NCBI RefSeq assembly: GCF_024166365.1
Contig: NC_064820.1
Coordinates: forward strand, 56,025,501-56,089,500
Origin: Elephas maximus indicus
Lineage: Eukaryota > Chordata > Mammalia > Proboscidea > Elephantidae
Length of the DNA: 64,000 nucleotides
Direction: 5' to 3'
Positions 28,501 through 40,500 of this stretch are shown here, one piece after another; positions within the stretch are counted from its first letter, which is position 1, and every line of letters begins with the position of its first letter. The position numbers and the translations under genes are program-made. Below the pieces are notes generated by a model. It had not been told where the DNA came from. It did no database searches and saw only the letters and a program-made list of their open reading frames with translations.

Positions 28501-31500
28501 TCTTTCAGTTAGCAGCCAAGCACGTTAACCATTTGCATCACCCAGAGACTCCAGATATACGTATACTGTTATGTGAATGGACCATAGTACCTTTTTTATA
28601 GGCCAACATGTCATAGACTTTTTTTTTTTAATGTAAGGAATGCATCATTAGGTTTAATGACTGATCATACTGCATTTTGTGTATATTCAATAATTTTCTT
28701 AACTAGTGTGAGTCAGAATCGACCCGATGGCAATGGGTTTGGTTTTTGGGTTTTAGTACTTTGTTGATAAACATGAGTTATTTATGTTCTGATTGTTTTT
28801 GTTTGCTTGTTTTTTACTTTAAGCAACAGTGCAGTCAAGGGCTTAGTGCCCTTTCCCCATACATTTATGATTGTCTCCTGAAGCAATACACAGAAGGGGT
28901 ATGTCTGGGGCAAAGGGTATGCACGTCTTACGTTTGGAGCCACAGCGTCATAGTGAAGGAGTAGGACTACTAATAGTGCATGAGATTGCCTGTTTCCCCA
29001 GAATCTTCCCAGCACTGGGTTGTATCTATGTAAAATTTTAGCATTTACTTTTTTAAAAGCCCATTCTAATCCTCTCTCTTCTTTCACCAACGCCTTTAAC
29101 CTGAAAGAATTGCAGAACTGCTTCATGTAGCAGTGTTACCTGCTGGCTGAAAGACCTTCAGGCGAAAGGAGAATACTTTGTTAATGTGTCTACCAGAATC
29201 TGGAATGGGACTTTTGCAGCAGTAAGTATCAGCTTTATTTATTGGGTTTATCTATAGCGAGGAAATATAAGGCTTCACTGTCAAGAAGTTCCTACCTTTT
29301 GACAAAATTAATATTCCAGCCAGTGTCAGTGGTGTCCAAATAACTCAGAGCATTTTTATACAGGAAGGCAGCATGCTTCTCTCCTTTTCCGGTGTTTGCC
29401 CAATCTGGCTGTGCCCCAGAACCTTCTGGGCTGCTTGGGAAAGAGATTCTGCTTTTTAGACTCTGCCCCAACCTACTATATCAGAACCTCTGGGAATGAT
29501 GTCAAGGACCCCCCTCTGCTGGCCTTCAGCTGCAGTACGTCCTCTACTTTGTCTCCCTCCCCAGTTTCCACCCCTGTCTCTTCTACCATACCCAAATCCA
29601 AATGCACAGGTCCATGTCTCATTCCTTAAGCTCTCAACTAATGGTTTGATTGATCTCAAAGCACCCAGTAAATAAATCTAACATAAGAACCCTTCTTCAT
29701 CTATTAGAGCCAAGTAAGTGCTCTGCTTCCCCATTATACTCTTTCTGATGAAAGCCCACAGAGCACATAACTTTTGAAGTCATTTCAGTCACCATGAAGT
29801 GTTTGAAGAGAGTGCCAAAACAATGTCAGTGTTGTTTCCCGTATGGCAGGTGTGACTCTGCCTAAGTGATATCTGCTTTCAGCAGGGATTTCCGAAGCCC
29901 GAATTTCAGTCTGGAATGAAAAATGTAAGGACAGATCAAAAACCAAACTCATATTGTGTTGGCAACTCTTGTCTGGGGGGGAGATGGGAGGATAGAGAGA
30001 GAGGGAAGCCGGCAAAATTGTCAAGAAAGGAGAGACTGAAAGGGCTGACTCAAGAAGGGGAGAGCAAGTGGGAGTAGGGAGTGAGATGTATGTAAACTTA
30101 TATGTGACAGACTGGTTGGATTTGTAAACGTTCACTTGAAGCTTAATAAAAGTTATTAAAAAAAAAAAAAAAACAAACTCATTGCTGTTGAGTCAGTTCT
30201 GACTGAGGGTGACCCCATGTGTTATAGGATAGAACTTAGCTCCATAGGGTATTCTTGGCTGTAATCTTTAAGGAAGCAGATTGCCAGGCCTGTCTTCCAT
30301 GACACCACTGGGTAGGATCGAACCACCAACCTTTTGGTTAGAAGTTGAGTGTACCACTTGCATCACCCAGGGACCACATAAGGATAAACAACCCGTTAAA
30401 ACCCATTGCCATTGAGTCAATTCCAACTTATAGTGACCCTATAGGACAGACAGAGTAGAACTGCCCCATAGGGTTTCCAAGGAGAGGCTGGTGGATTCCA
30501 CAGGGTTCCTTAAATCTGACTGTGTAGGTGGCCAGCTAATCCTTTAACCAACACTGGCTCAGATTCAGGCATCAAGATGGAAATTATTCTGAAACTTTTT
30601 GGGAACCTTGTGATCTCTCTGGATTTCGTTTGTTTTTAATGAATAAATCAGTTCTTGAGGTGCTTGCCAACCAGTCTCTACTCCCTATTTTCTCACTATT
30701 TCATGATCCCTCCAACAAACCCCATTACCTTCTGTAGATTTTTGTATAAGATTAAAAAACTAACCTTCCTCTGAACTTGTCCTGGAGCCAAAATATAAGC
30801 AATATTCTTGGAGAAAGACATAATAAAAAGAGGAATAGTGAAAGGTGGGGAAAAAAAGGGAAACAACAGAGAATTGAGTGAGTGGGGAGTGAGGGGCTTG
30901 GCTTTCCTCTTGCTTTCTTTTATTTTGCTTCTTGCTAGTTGCATTTGCTTTCAAGCCTTCACGGTGACTTAAATTCTGTAAGATGGGCAGGATGCCTTAG
31001 TCACACCACCTTTCCAGCTGCTGCAGCCTGGTGCTCCATTTCGCCACTTGGCTTCTTGGATGTAGGAAACAAATGTTTTCATAGCACCCTGGGCCAGCTG
31101 GGAAGGAAAACTGACGGTTACACATCAAAATGCAATCATCTCGGCTCTGTAAAAAGCATTTGATTTTTCTTGAGTTTGTTTAAAGCTTCATCATTTTAAC
31201 CATAAGACGTTTCAGAACCTTCTGAAAAGTCTTCAAAAGCATCAGTTTCATTTCTGTGAGCAAAATTCTGAAGTGTATTGTTTATGCTTTTCCCACGTGG
31301 CTATGGTGGCTAAACCAAGAAAACACTCCTGAGAGTTATTGTATGTCAGGTCCTACATATCTTCCTCCAGGAAAGATCGAGTGTTTAGCCTAGCTTGTTT
31401 TCAGCATTTTCAACCGCAGAGTGGACGTTCTCAGACCACTTAGGAGATCCACTCTGCAGTATGGGTCTCTTTTCCTGAACTGGAACCATATTAATGCACA

Positions 31501-34500
31501 GCCTTTGGTTGCCACCTTTTTTCTGATGCAGTGAAAGCCAACATCACATTTCAAGTAATTTCATCACAAAGCAATGGCTCAGGCCTCCAAATCGTTGGTG
31601 TGTTGGCCGCCATTTGTAAGGAAAAGCCTTGATAAATGCCAGTAGGTGTGTTAGACCATGCTCCCAGATACGTGTTGTATACCTACCACTACTGTTAGCC
31701 CTACAGGATATTGCATAATTGTGAAAAGGGCCTGACTTGGGAGTGCAGATATCTGTTTTGTAGGAAAAATTCTTTCATCTTTAGTCTCTAGGGACTATGA
31801 CGCTATTTTTTTTCTTTTTTTTTTTTACTTAAACCATTATCAATTCACTTAATGTGTCCCTATGTTATCTATGTTTGAGACCAGTGATAAGTGTTAACTT
31901 TTTATGCCATCCTCCAACTTGAGTAAATTTAAAAGAGTAATTAAGAGACTGAGCCAGTGGAAAGGAAATAAATTACTCACTTTTTGGAAATACATTTTCT
32001 CTTTTTGGCTACTAGGTATAGTTTAGGAAACTACTTCATGGAGTGTATTGAACTGTATACCCCAGTAACCAGAAAAACTGAGTCCTGGTAGGCAGAGTAT
32101 ATGAAAAACTGGGTATTTTATTCTATTTCCCAGTATGCATTAGGCTCAATATTTGCATTGTAGGGAAAAATTAAAAAAAAAAAAAACAGTGGAATATATA
32201 CATCGATAATGTTTTCATTGAAAAAACAGATACATGTAAATATATTTTATGTTAGAAAATTATTAGGAACTTCAGCATAAAATACAGGTCTTTCCTATAT
32301 GCCTGTCCCCAGTCAAGTAGTATTTGACAGAATGCTTCGGATGGGAAGGCTGAAATTCTTACTGGTGTTGTGTAAGTGCACTGACTATTGCCAAAAGGTT
32401 CAGGATGTCTGCTGCTTACATGCATGGTCAACTTCAGATTTACTTCTCTCGAAGTGCAATTCACATAACAAAAATTAACTGTTTTAAACTGAACAATTCA
32501 ATGGCATTTAGTACATTGACAATGTTGTTCAGCCACCACCACTATCTAGTTCCAAAACATTTTCATCACCGTTAAACAGTTACTCCCTATTCTTCCCTTC
32601 CCTTCAACCCCTGGCAACGACCAATACACTTTCTGTCTTCTATGGATTTACCTGTTCTGGATATTAAATATAAATGGAATCATACACTATATGGCCTTTC
32701 GTGACATGCTTCTTTCACTCGGCAAAATATTTTCGGTGTTCATCCATGTTGTAACATGTATCAGTACTTCATTCCTTTTCATATGGATATACTGCAATTT
32801 GTTTATCCATTCATCTCATGTTTAATTTTTTTTTTATTTTACTGTGGTGAAAATACATATATATAAAACAAAAACTGCTATTTTAATAATTTTTAATGTA
32901 CAATTCAGTGACATTAATTACATTTACCATGTTGTGCAACCATCACCACTATCCATTTCCAAAATGTTTTCACATCCTCAAACAGAAACTCAGTAAGTAC
33001 CCCCAAGCAATAACTCCTCATTCTCCCCTCCCCACCAGTCCCTGGTGAGCACTAAGAAACTTTTCTCTCTATGCATTTGCCTAGTCTAAATATTTCGTAT
33101 AAGTGGTTTCATACAAAATTTGTTCTTTTGTATCTTTTTTAACTTAGCATAATGTTTTTAGGGTTCATCCATGTAACATATATCAGAAATTCATTTCTTT
33201 TTATGACTGAATGATATTGCATTGTACGTATATTTCACATTTTATTTATCCATTCATCTGTTGATGGACATTTGGGTTGTTGCCACCTTTTGACTATCGT
33301 GAATAATGCCATCATGAGGACTGGTGCGCAAGTATCAGGGTTCCTGCTTTCAAGTCTTTTCAGTATGTACCTAAAAGTGGAATTTCTGGGTGTAATTCTC
33401 CATTTAACTTTTTGAGGAACCGCCAAACCATTTTCCACAGTGGCCGTGCCATTTTACATTCCCACCAGCAATGGACCAGGCTTCTAATTTCTCCACATCC
33501 TTGCCAACACTTACTATTTTCCATTTTTTCTAATAGCCATCCCAGTGGTTATGAAGTGGCAAATCACTGTGGTTTTGATTTGCACTTCCCTAAAAAAAAA
33601 AAAAATTTTTTTTTTTTAATGACTAATGACATTGAGCATCTTTTCTTGTGCATGATGGCTATTGTTTATCTTTGGAGAAATGTCTGCTCAAATCCTTTGC
33701 TTATTTTTTTTTTAATTAGGTTGTCTTTTTGTTGCTGAGTTGCAAAAGTTCTTTATATATTCTTGATATTAAAGCCTTATCACATATATGATTCCCAAAT
33801 ATTTTCTCATATTCTGTAGGTTGTCTCTTCTTTTTCTTGGCACCAAAGTTTACAATTTTGATGAAGTCCAATTTACCTATTTTTATTATGTTTCTCATAC
33901 TTTTGGTGTCATATCTAGGGATCCATTGTAAAAAACACATTCTTAAACCTTTATCCCTATGTTTTCTTCTAAGAGTTTTATGGTTTTAGTTCTTATATTT
34001 AGATCATTGATCCATTTTGAGTTAATTTTTATATATGGATTGAGGTATGGGTCCAAATTTATTGTTTTGCATGTGGAAATCCAATTGTCGCAGCATCATT
34101 TATTGTACAGACTATTCTTTCTCCATGGAATGGACTTGGCACCCTTGCCAAAAATCAGTTGGCTGTAGCTGTATGGGTTAATTCTGGATTTTCAACGATA
34201 ATCCATTGGTCTATGTATCTATTCTTATACCAGTGCAACAATGTTTTCATTACTGAAGATTTATTTAAAAAAAAAAAAAAAAAACATTGTTGTTGAGTCA
34301 ATTCCAAGTCATAGCGACCCTATACAGCAGAGTAGAACTGCCCCATAGAGTTTTCGAGAAGCGCCTGGTGGATTTGAACTGCTGACCTTTTGGTTAGCAT
34401 CCATAACACTTAGCCACTATACCACCAGAGTTTCCTGGTGCTTTATAGTACTGTAGCTTTATAATATGTTTGAAATCAGGAAGTGTGAAATGTGCCTATT

Positions 34501-37500
34501 TTGTTCTTTTTCAAGATTGTTTTGGCAATTAGGGGCCCCTTGCAATTCTTTCACCTTCAACTTACCAATGGCTTTGGATCGAAAGTGGTGTCTTGTAGAC
34601 AGCATATAGTTGGATCGTGTTTTCTTATCCTTTCTGCCAACCTCTTCCTTTTGACTGGAGAGTTTAATCCACTCATATTTAAAGTAATTAACAATAAGTT
34701 TTTTTTTTAAGGACTTTACTTCTGCCGTTACTTCCAACATTTTGCCATTTGTTTTCTGTGTGTTTTACACCTTTTTGTCCTTCATTTCCTCCAATACTGC
34801 CTCCTTTGTGTTTAGTTGATTTTTTGGAGTGAACTGTTTTGATTCCCTTCTCATTTCCTTTTTTGTATTTTTTTTTTATGTGTGGTAACTATGGGTATTA
34901 TATCTAAAATCCTAAATTTATAACAACCTAGTTTAAATTGATACCAACTTAACATCAATAACATATAAAATTCTGTTCCTGTATCACTCCTCCCCCCTTG
35001 ATGGTGTTATCACCAATTATATATATTTATATGTTGTTCGCCCAATACATAAATTTATGTTATTTTGATGTGCTTGTCTTTTAAATCATGTAGAACATAA
35101 CAAGTAGAGTTACAGCACAAAAATACTAGAAAACTGACCTTTATATTTACCCCTGAAATTACTTCTACTATGATCTTTTTTCTTCATATCGACTTAAGTT
35201 ACTGTCCAGTGTCCTATCTTTTAAACCTGAAGGACTATCTTTAGCATTTCTTGTAGGGTTAAGTATTGTGGTAATGAATTGCCATGGCATCTGCTTATCT
35301 GGGAATGTCTTAATCCCACCCTCATTTTTGAAGAACAGTTTTTCCAGATATAGAATTCTTGGTTGACAGTTATTTTCTTTCACCACTTTAAACATGTCAC
35401 TGCCTTGTGACCTCCATAGTTTCTGAGGAAAAATTAACATTTAATATTATTGAGGATCCTTATATGTGATGATTCACTTCTGTCTTGCTGTTTCCAAGAA
35501 TTCTCTATCTTTAGTTTTTGAGAGTTTGATTAAAAGTTTCTTGGTGTGGATCTCTTTTAGTTTATCCTACCTGGAGGTCATTGAGTTTCTTGGATGTGTA
35601 GATGCTTGTCTTTTGTCAAATTTGTGAAGTTTTGGCTATTATTTCTTCAAATGTTCTTTCTGTCCCTTTCTTTCTTCTCCTTTGGAGACTCCCATCATGC
35701 ATATGTTGGTCTGCTTGATACTAGGCTCTGTTTACTTTTCTTTTTTTTTTTTTTTAACATTTTACTTCTCAGGCTGAATTCAGTTGTCATATCGTGATTT
35801 TGCTGATTCTTTTGCCAGCTCAAATCTGCTGTTGAATACCTCCAGTTTTTTTTTTATTTCAGTTATTGTACTTTTCAGCAACAGTATTTGTTTAATTCCT
35901 TTTCAAATTTTCAATCTCTTTATTGATACTCTCATTTTGTTCCTGTATCATTTTTTTAATTTCCTTTAGTTATATTTATTTATTTAGCTCTTTGAGCATA
36001 GTTAATACTGTTGTTTTAAAGTTTTTATCTAGTAAGCCTATTACTGGTGCTTCCTCAGGCACAATTTTGGCCACTTAATTTTGTTTTTTGAATGGACTAT
36101 CCTTTCCTGTTTCTTTGTATGCCTTGCTACTTTTTGTTGAAACTGGTATATTTGACTATTATAATGTGGTAACTCTGGAAATCAGATTCTTCCCTTCCCC
36201 CGAGATTTTCTTTTTTTGTTTGTTTTAGCTTGGTTCATTTTTTGGGGGGGAGGGAGGGTTGTTTGCTTGTTTGTTTATAGTCATGCATTGGTTTCGTGAC
36301 TTTCCCTAAGTATTTTTGTGAAGTCTGCCTAACTGGATATGTATGGACACTAATGACTTTTTTACGTTCAGCTAGTGTTCTGACAGATTTCCTTGAACAT
36401 CGGGGAAAAAAGGCAAAAACAAAACAGAAAATTTTCTGTCTTTTCATATTGGCTCATGCCAGGGCCTTCCTTCATCACTTAGCCCAGCTTGCACTGAGCC
36501 TAGGTAAAAGCCTAGGGTCTTCTCAGGTAATTTGTAGGCATGTGTCTTGTTCTGAGGATGCATGTAGCTTTCTCAATTCCCTTTTAAACACTGTACTTTT
36601 GAAAGCCTTAATTTCTGAAAGAAACAGTCTGGCCTCTTCTTTTGGTATATTACATACCTTAAGGGAACAGTTTAGACCCAGGATGCTACAAGCAGTCACA
36701 GCCCTAGGTCTCTGTTCACTGCCCCTGAGCCCTGGGTGGGCTCCAAGACAGGCCAAACTGAGATGAACACCTTGCTTCAGTCCTTTAAGCAGCCCCTAGA
36801 CAGTTTAGAACACGCTCAGTAACGTGGTTGTTGCTCTGCTCTATCTAGAGCCAGAGACCTGGCTCCCTCTCTGGGTGTGCAGCCAACTACTGATGATTTA
36901 ATATGGCCATGCCAAGCCAGAGGAAGGGGCAAAGTACAAGTGCGTGAAAAAACAAAGCTTTCTTACCATTTATATGTTGCCTTTTTCTTGTTTCAGCTTT
37001 TGCTTAGTTTCTCTAACCCTTTGACTAGTTTCCAGAGTTCTGATAGGCTGATTGATTCTGCCAGTTTCTGCTTGTTTTTGTTCTGTTTGTGAGAGGGATG
37101 AGAGCATGCAGCTGCTGATGCCACCCTCTTGCTCCATCCTTAAAATGTTTACTTTTAAACAGTATTATTTTACACATGTATCCTCAGAATGAAAGTTTCC
37201 CTTTTTAATATTGGTTTTACATTTCATTATGTAGCTTATTCAGATAAGTATATAAAAATATTACATTTTCAATTTTACGTCCTGTCCAAATTTCATTAAG
37301 TTTTAAGAAATCCAGACTGTGATCTTTCCCAACTAAAAACATAAATTTTAAACCCTTGCTTTTCAATATCATTTGCAAATTAGAATCACCCAGAGAGATG
37401 TGTTAACTGCTAATGCTTAAACTCCACTCCCCAAAGATTTGGATTTAATTTGCTGTGGCAGGGTCTAGTCACCCATGTGTTCTAAAAGTTCTCCCAGGTA

Positions 37501-40500
37501 GTTCTCATGTGCAATTCAGTTGCACAGCACCAGTACAGGCAACACAAGGGTTCTTGAGTCTTCAGTGTTGGTGTTTGCTCTTGACACTTTCCACAAGAAA
37601 ATAAATAAATAAACAATAAACATGCTCAGTTTTATGCATTAACTTCTGCTAAGATAAAATATAGTCTTCATTCTTATGTTCCAGTCAACTTTCCAGGCAA
37701 TACAGCTGACAGGGTCTGCAGAAATTGACACCTATAACCCTCAGATATATGTGATTGAAGAAAACACCGTCATGGTGAGTGCATCCCGTTGCTCCCCAAA
37801 GGTGTTAGAATCTATGATAGGTATTCCGTTTCTGAAAACTTAGATTAGTAATTCTTCTTACCTGCATTTATGTAGTAGCATCTTACCAAAATTCTGAAAA
37901 TCTGGTATTTATTATGTTGAGCTTTTGGTAAGGGTATTTGCTACTCAAAAAACGCAGTGACATAGTTGCCTTTTCCCCTGCCCATGTTGGCAAAGCTGTT
38001 TTTCCTAGAAGTAAGGAGTCAACGAAAGGTAGGACAGTAGGGGTTCCATCTTGTCTATGGCTCCATTGTGCTTCCTAAATCAGCACAACCAGTACTTCCT
38101 TTCTCCTTGGGCTTACACAAAATGGCCTAGGTCTTAGGTCATTGAATCTAAATCATGCTTATTTAAATCATATATTGTATTTTAGAGTGCTTTTTTTTTT
38201 TAAAGAGTCTTGCTTAAACACCTTTAGTAAATAAGGCAGTTATGACAGAGGTTCTTATTTCTATTTATTTAATTTTTAGCAGTACTCCTTACAGCCAGTC
38301 ACTGACACTGTTTAAAATGTCCATTAATTAGGTCTTACATTCTAGAAAACTATAAACGTTCCTCTTGATAAAAAGTTTTTACAGAGAAATGTACTTTCAC
38401 AGAAAACAAAGGCTCTCTGTTTCAAGAGCTGCCATGGGACAACTTTCCTTTGCATTGAAATTCTGGTTAGAGTCTGCCATATTTAGATAAAGCAGGATTT
38501 CCATGTCCAGCTAATCTGTTGGCAGAGCCCTGAACGTTTTCCTCCCAATGCTATTGTTAGGAATTGGAAGCCAGTTCAAGACTCTGCCCCCAAGGCAGCT
38601 TGGCAGCTAACCTCAGTCCGCTGCTCCAGCCTATGTATGTCTTCATTGAAAAGCCGATGGCCCTATGAACTCTGGGTCTCTTTCAATGCTGAGAGTAGAG
38701 CTCATGACACCGCCCTCCCTCTCTAGTCCCTGGGAAATGATTCAACACAATAGAGAATGCTTTTCTGCCTCTGGCTTAGGAGCTTCAGTGAAGTCCCACA
38801 CCCTCTCTTCAGAGACTGAGGTTTGGAAAACCAGAAATGGAGCTAAAGGAAAGTGTGGACTTCAGATACAAAGAGCTATAATCTTAACCTAGGAGGAAAG
38901 TTCTAAACATTTTTGAAAGCTCATTTTAGAAAAATATATTGTTCAGACAATCCCTGAAACTCTGCTAAAGTCTTTATTTTTTAGAAAGCAGTATTAAACT
39001 TATTAATTTAAAATGCAAATTAATAATCTTAATGAACCCCCTAGAAGTTTTTTTTCTTGGTATTCTCTGAGGAATCTTGATATATTAGAGGCCAACTATT
39101 AACTGTGTCTATGAAAATATTTTTTGAATCCAAATAATAATTTGGATAAATTTTTTTTAACGTTTTGAATTTAAATACAAACTGACTCATTCCTATACAT
39201 AGATAAATGATTCTTAAATTTTTGTGCACTCCTGGTCCACTTAAAAATCTGATCTGTAAGATATTGTACTCATGTATCCATAGGGATCCAGGGACCCCAG
39301 ATTCAGAAGCTCTGGAATAGAAAAAGTAGAGACATAACTGCCATTAAACACGGGATTACATTAATTTATAGTCACTTTATTCATAAACTGATAAAACCTT
39401 ATTTTAGCTCTTGAAGATACAAATGATAAGAAATACAGTCATCAAAAAGGCCAACTTCAAGTTTAGCCCAACCGATAAATCATGTGACAAAAGGCAGCTT
39501 CCCTGCCAAGATAATTCAATGTTAAATCAAGAAAATAAGTTAGATTAAAAAAAAAAAAAAGTTAGATACCATCCCCTTATTTTTTTCCTAAGAGTATCTC
39601 TTGAAGAATACACTTCGTGGAGGAAGTGGCTGAGATTCATTTTGCAACTTAAAAAAATAATATTAAAATCATATACATTTTTACTGTTAAAACTCTTAGG
39701 GCAGTCATTCCATTGCAGTGTCCCAAGGTTGTGGGGAACGGTACATAAAGAATCATGTCACCTCAAGGATAATTTTAGCATTGAAAAGGTCCATTTGAGC
39801 CGTAAGATATTAGTTCTACCTTTTCAACAATTGGTATCCAGTAACTTCGAAAGAGAGTTAAGCGAAATCAAGCTGTTTAATCACAAGGGGTTTGGACTTT
39901 TAGTTTCTTCTTTCACTCTCCTCCCAAGACTGGGTTCCAAATGCTTTCACTTGATGAGAGTGTATGCCAAAAACTAAAGTTTGTTGTTCATAAATAATTA
40001 AAACATCTAGGATTGTCAGACAAGACACAGGCACTAAATACTGAAGCAATTAAGGAGGGAAAACTAGAGAACTTGTATTTCTTACCTGGAGTTTGCAGGA
40101 GCATTTTCTCTAACGCTTGTACCGTACAGCTGAGGATTGTTTTCAGGAGCAGGTCACATCCCCTTCCTGGAGCGAGGGACCTTCATCTGTAATATTAGAG
40201 AGTTGGACTAGACCATCTGACTTTTTTTCCAGTGCTAAAACGAGATGACTCAATTGTCGTGACTATTCACTTACAGATTCCTGTTATAATAATGAAGCCT
40301 GGTGAGAAAGCTGAAGTACCAACAGGAGTTATAGTAGGAAGCATAATTGCTGGAATCCTTTTGCTCTTAGCTCTGGTTGCAATTTTATGGAAGGTAAGAA
40401 ACATTTCATATTTTAAAATACAGGGCTCTGAAAGGAATCTATCCTGAAGTTCTTATAATAGAGCAACTTTAAGTTTTTTATGGTACCTCCCCTATCATGA

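Larger units (their letters stand above)
32825..37135 (-). mobile_element. Long L1/HAL1-type LINE, antisense
   Basis: About 4.1 kb of L1-lineage sequence excluding a SINE: gaaccgccaaaccattttcc and ttgccaacacttactatttt on the left; tttgcatgtggaaatccaat in the middle; gtcttgtagacagcatatag and catatgttggtctgcttgat on the right. The right part resembles HAL1. Its reading frames are full of stops. Confidence 0.8.

Noticed and set aside
28782-29126. 114-codon open frame on the - strand
   Set aside because: It spans intron 26 and the antisense of ITGA2 exon 27's acceptor, with no family match.
29785-30135. 116-codon open frame on the - strand
   Set aside because: Antisense of the LINE 3' end; low-complexity Ser/Pro/Leu content follows from the purine-rich repeat.
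36296-36766. 156-codon open frame on the + strand
   Set aside because: It lies within antisense L1/HAL1-type sequence, and an overlapping frame is open on the other strand. No known domain or integrin match; chance opening.
39642-39977. 111-codon open frame in the intron before ITGA2 exon 29
   Set aside because: No recognisable domain, no splice sites fitting ITGA2 phases, and AT-rich composition like the surrounding intron.
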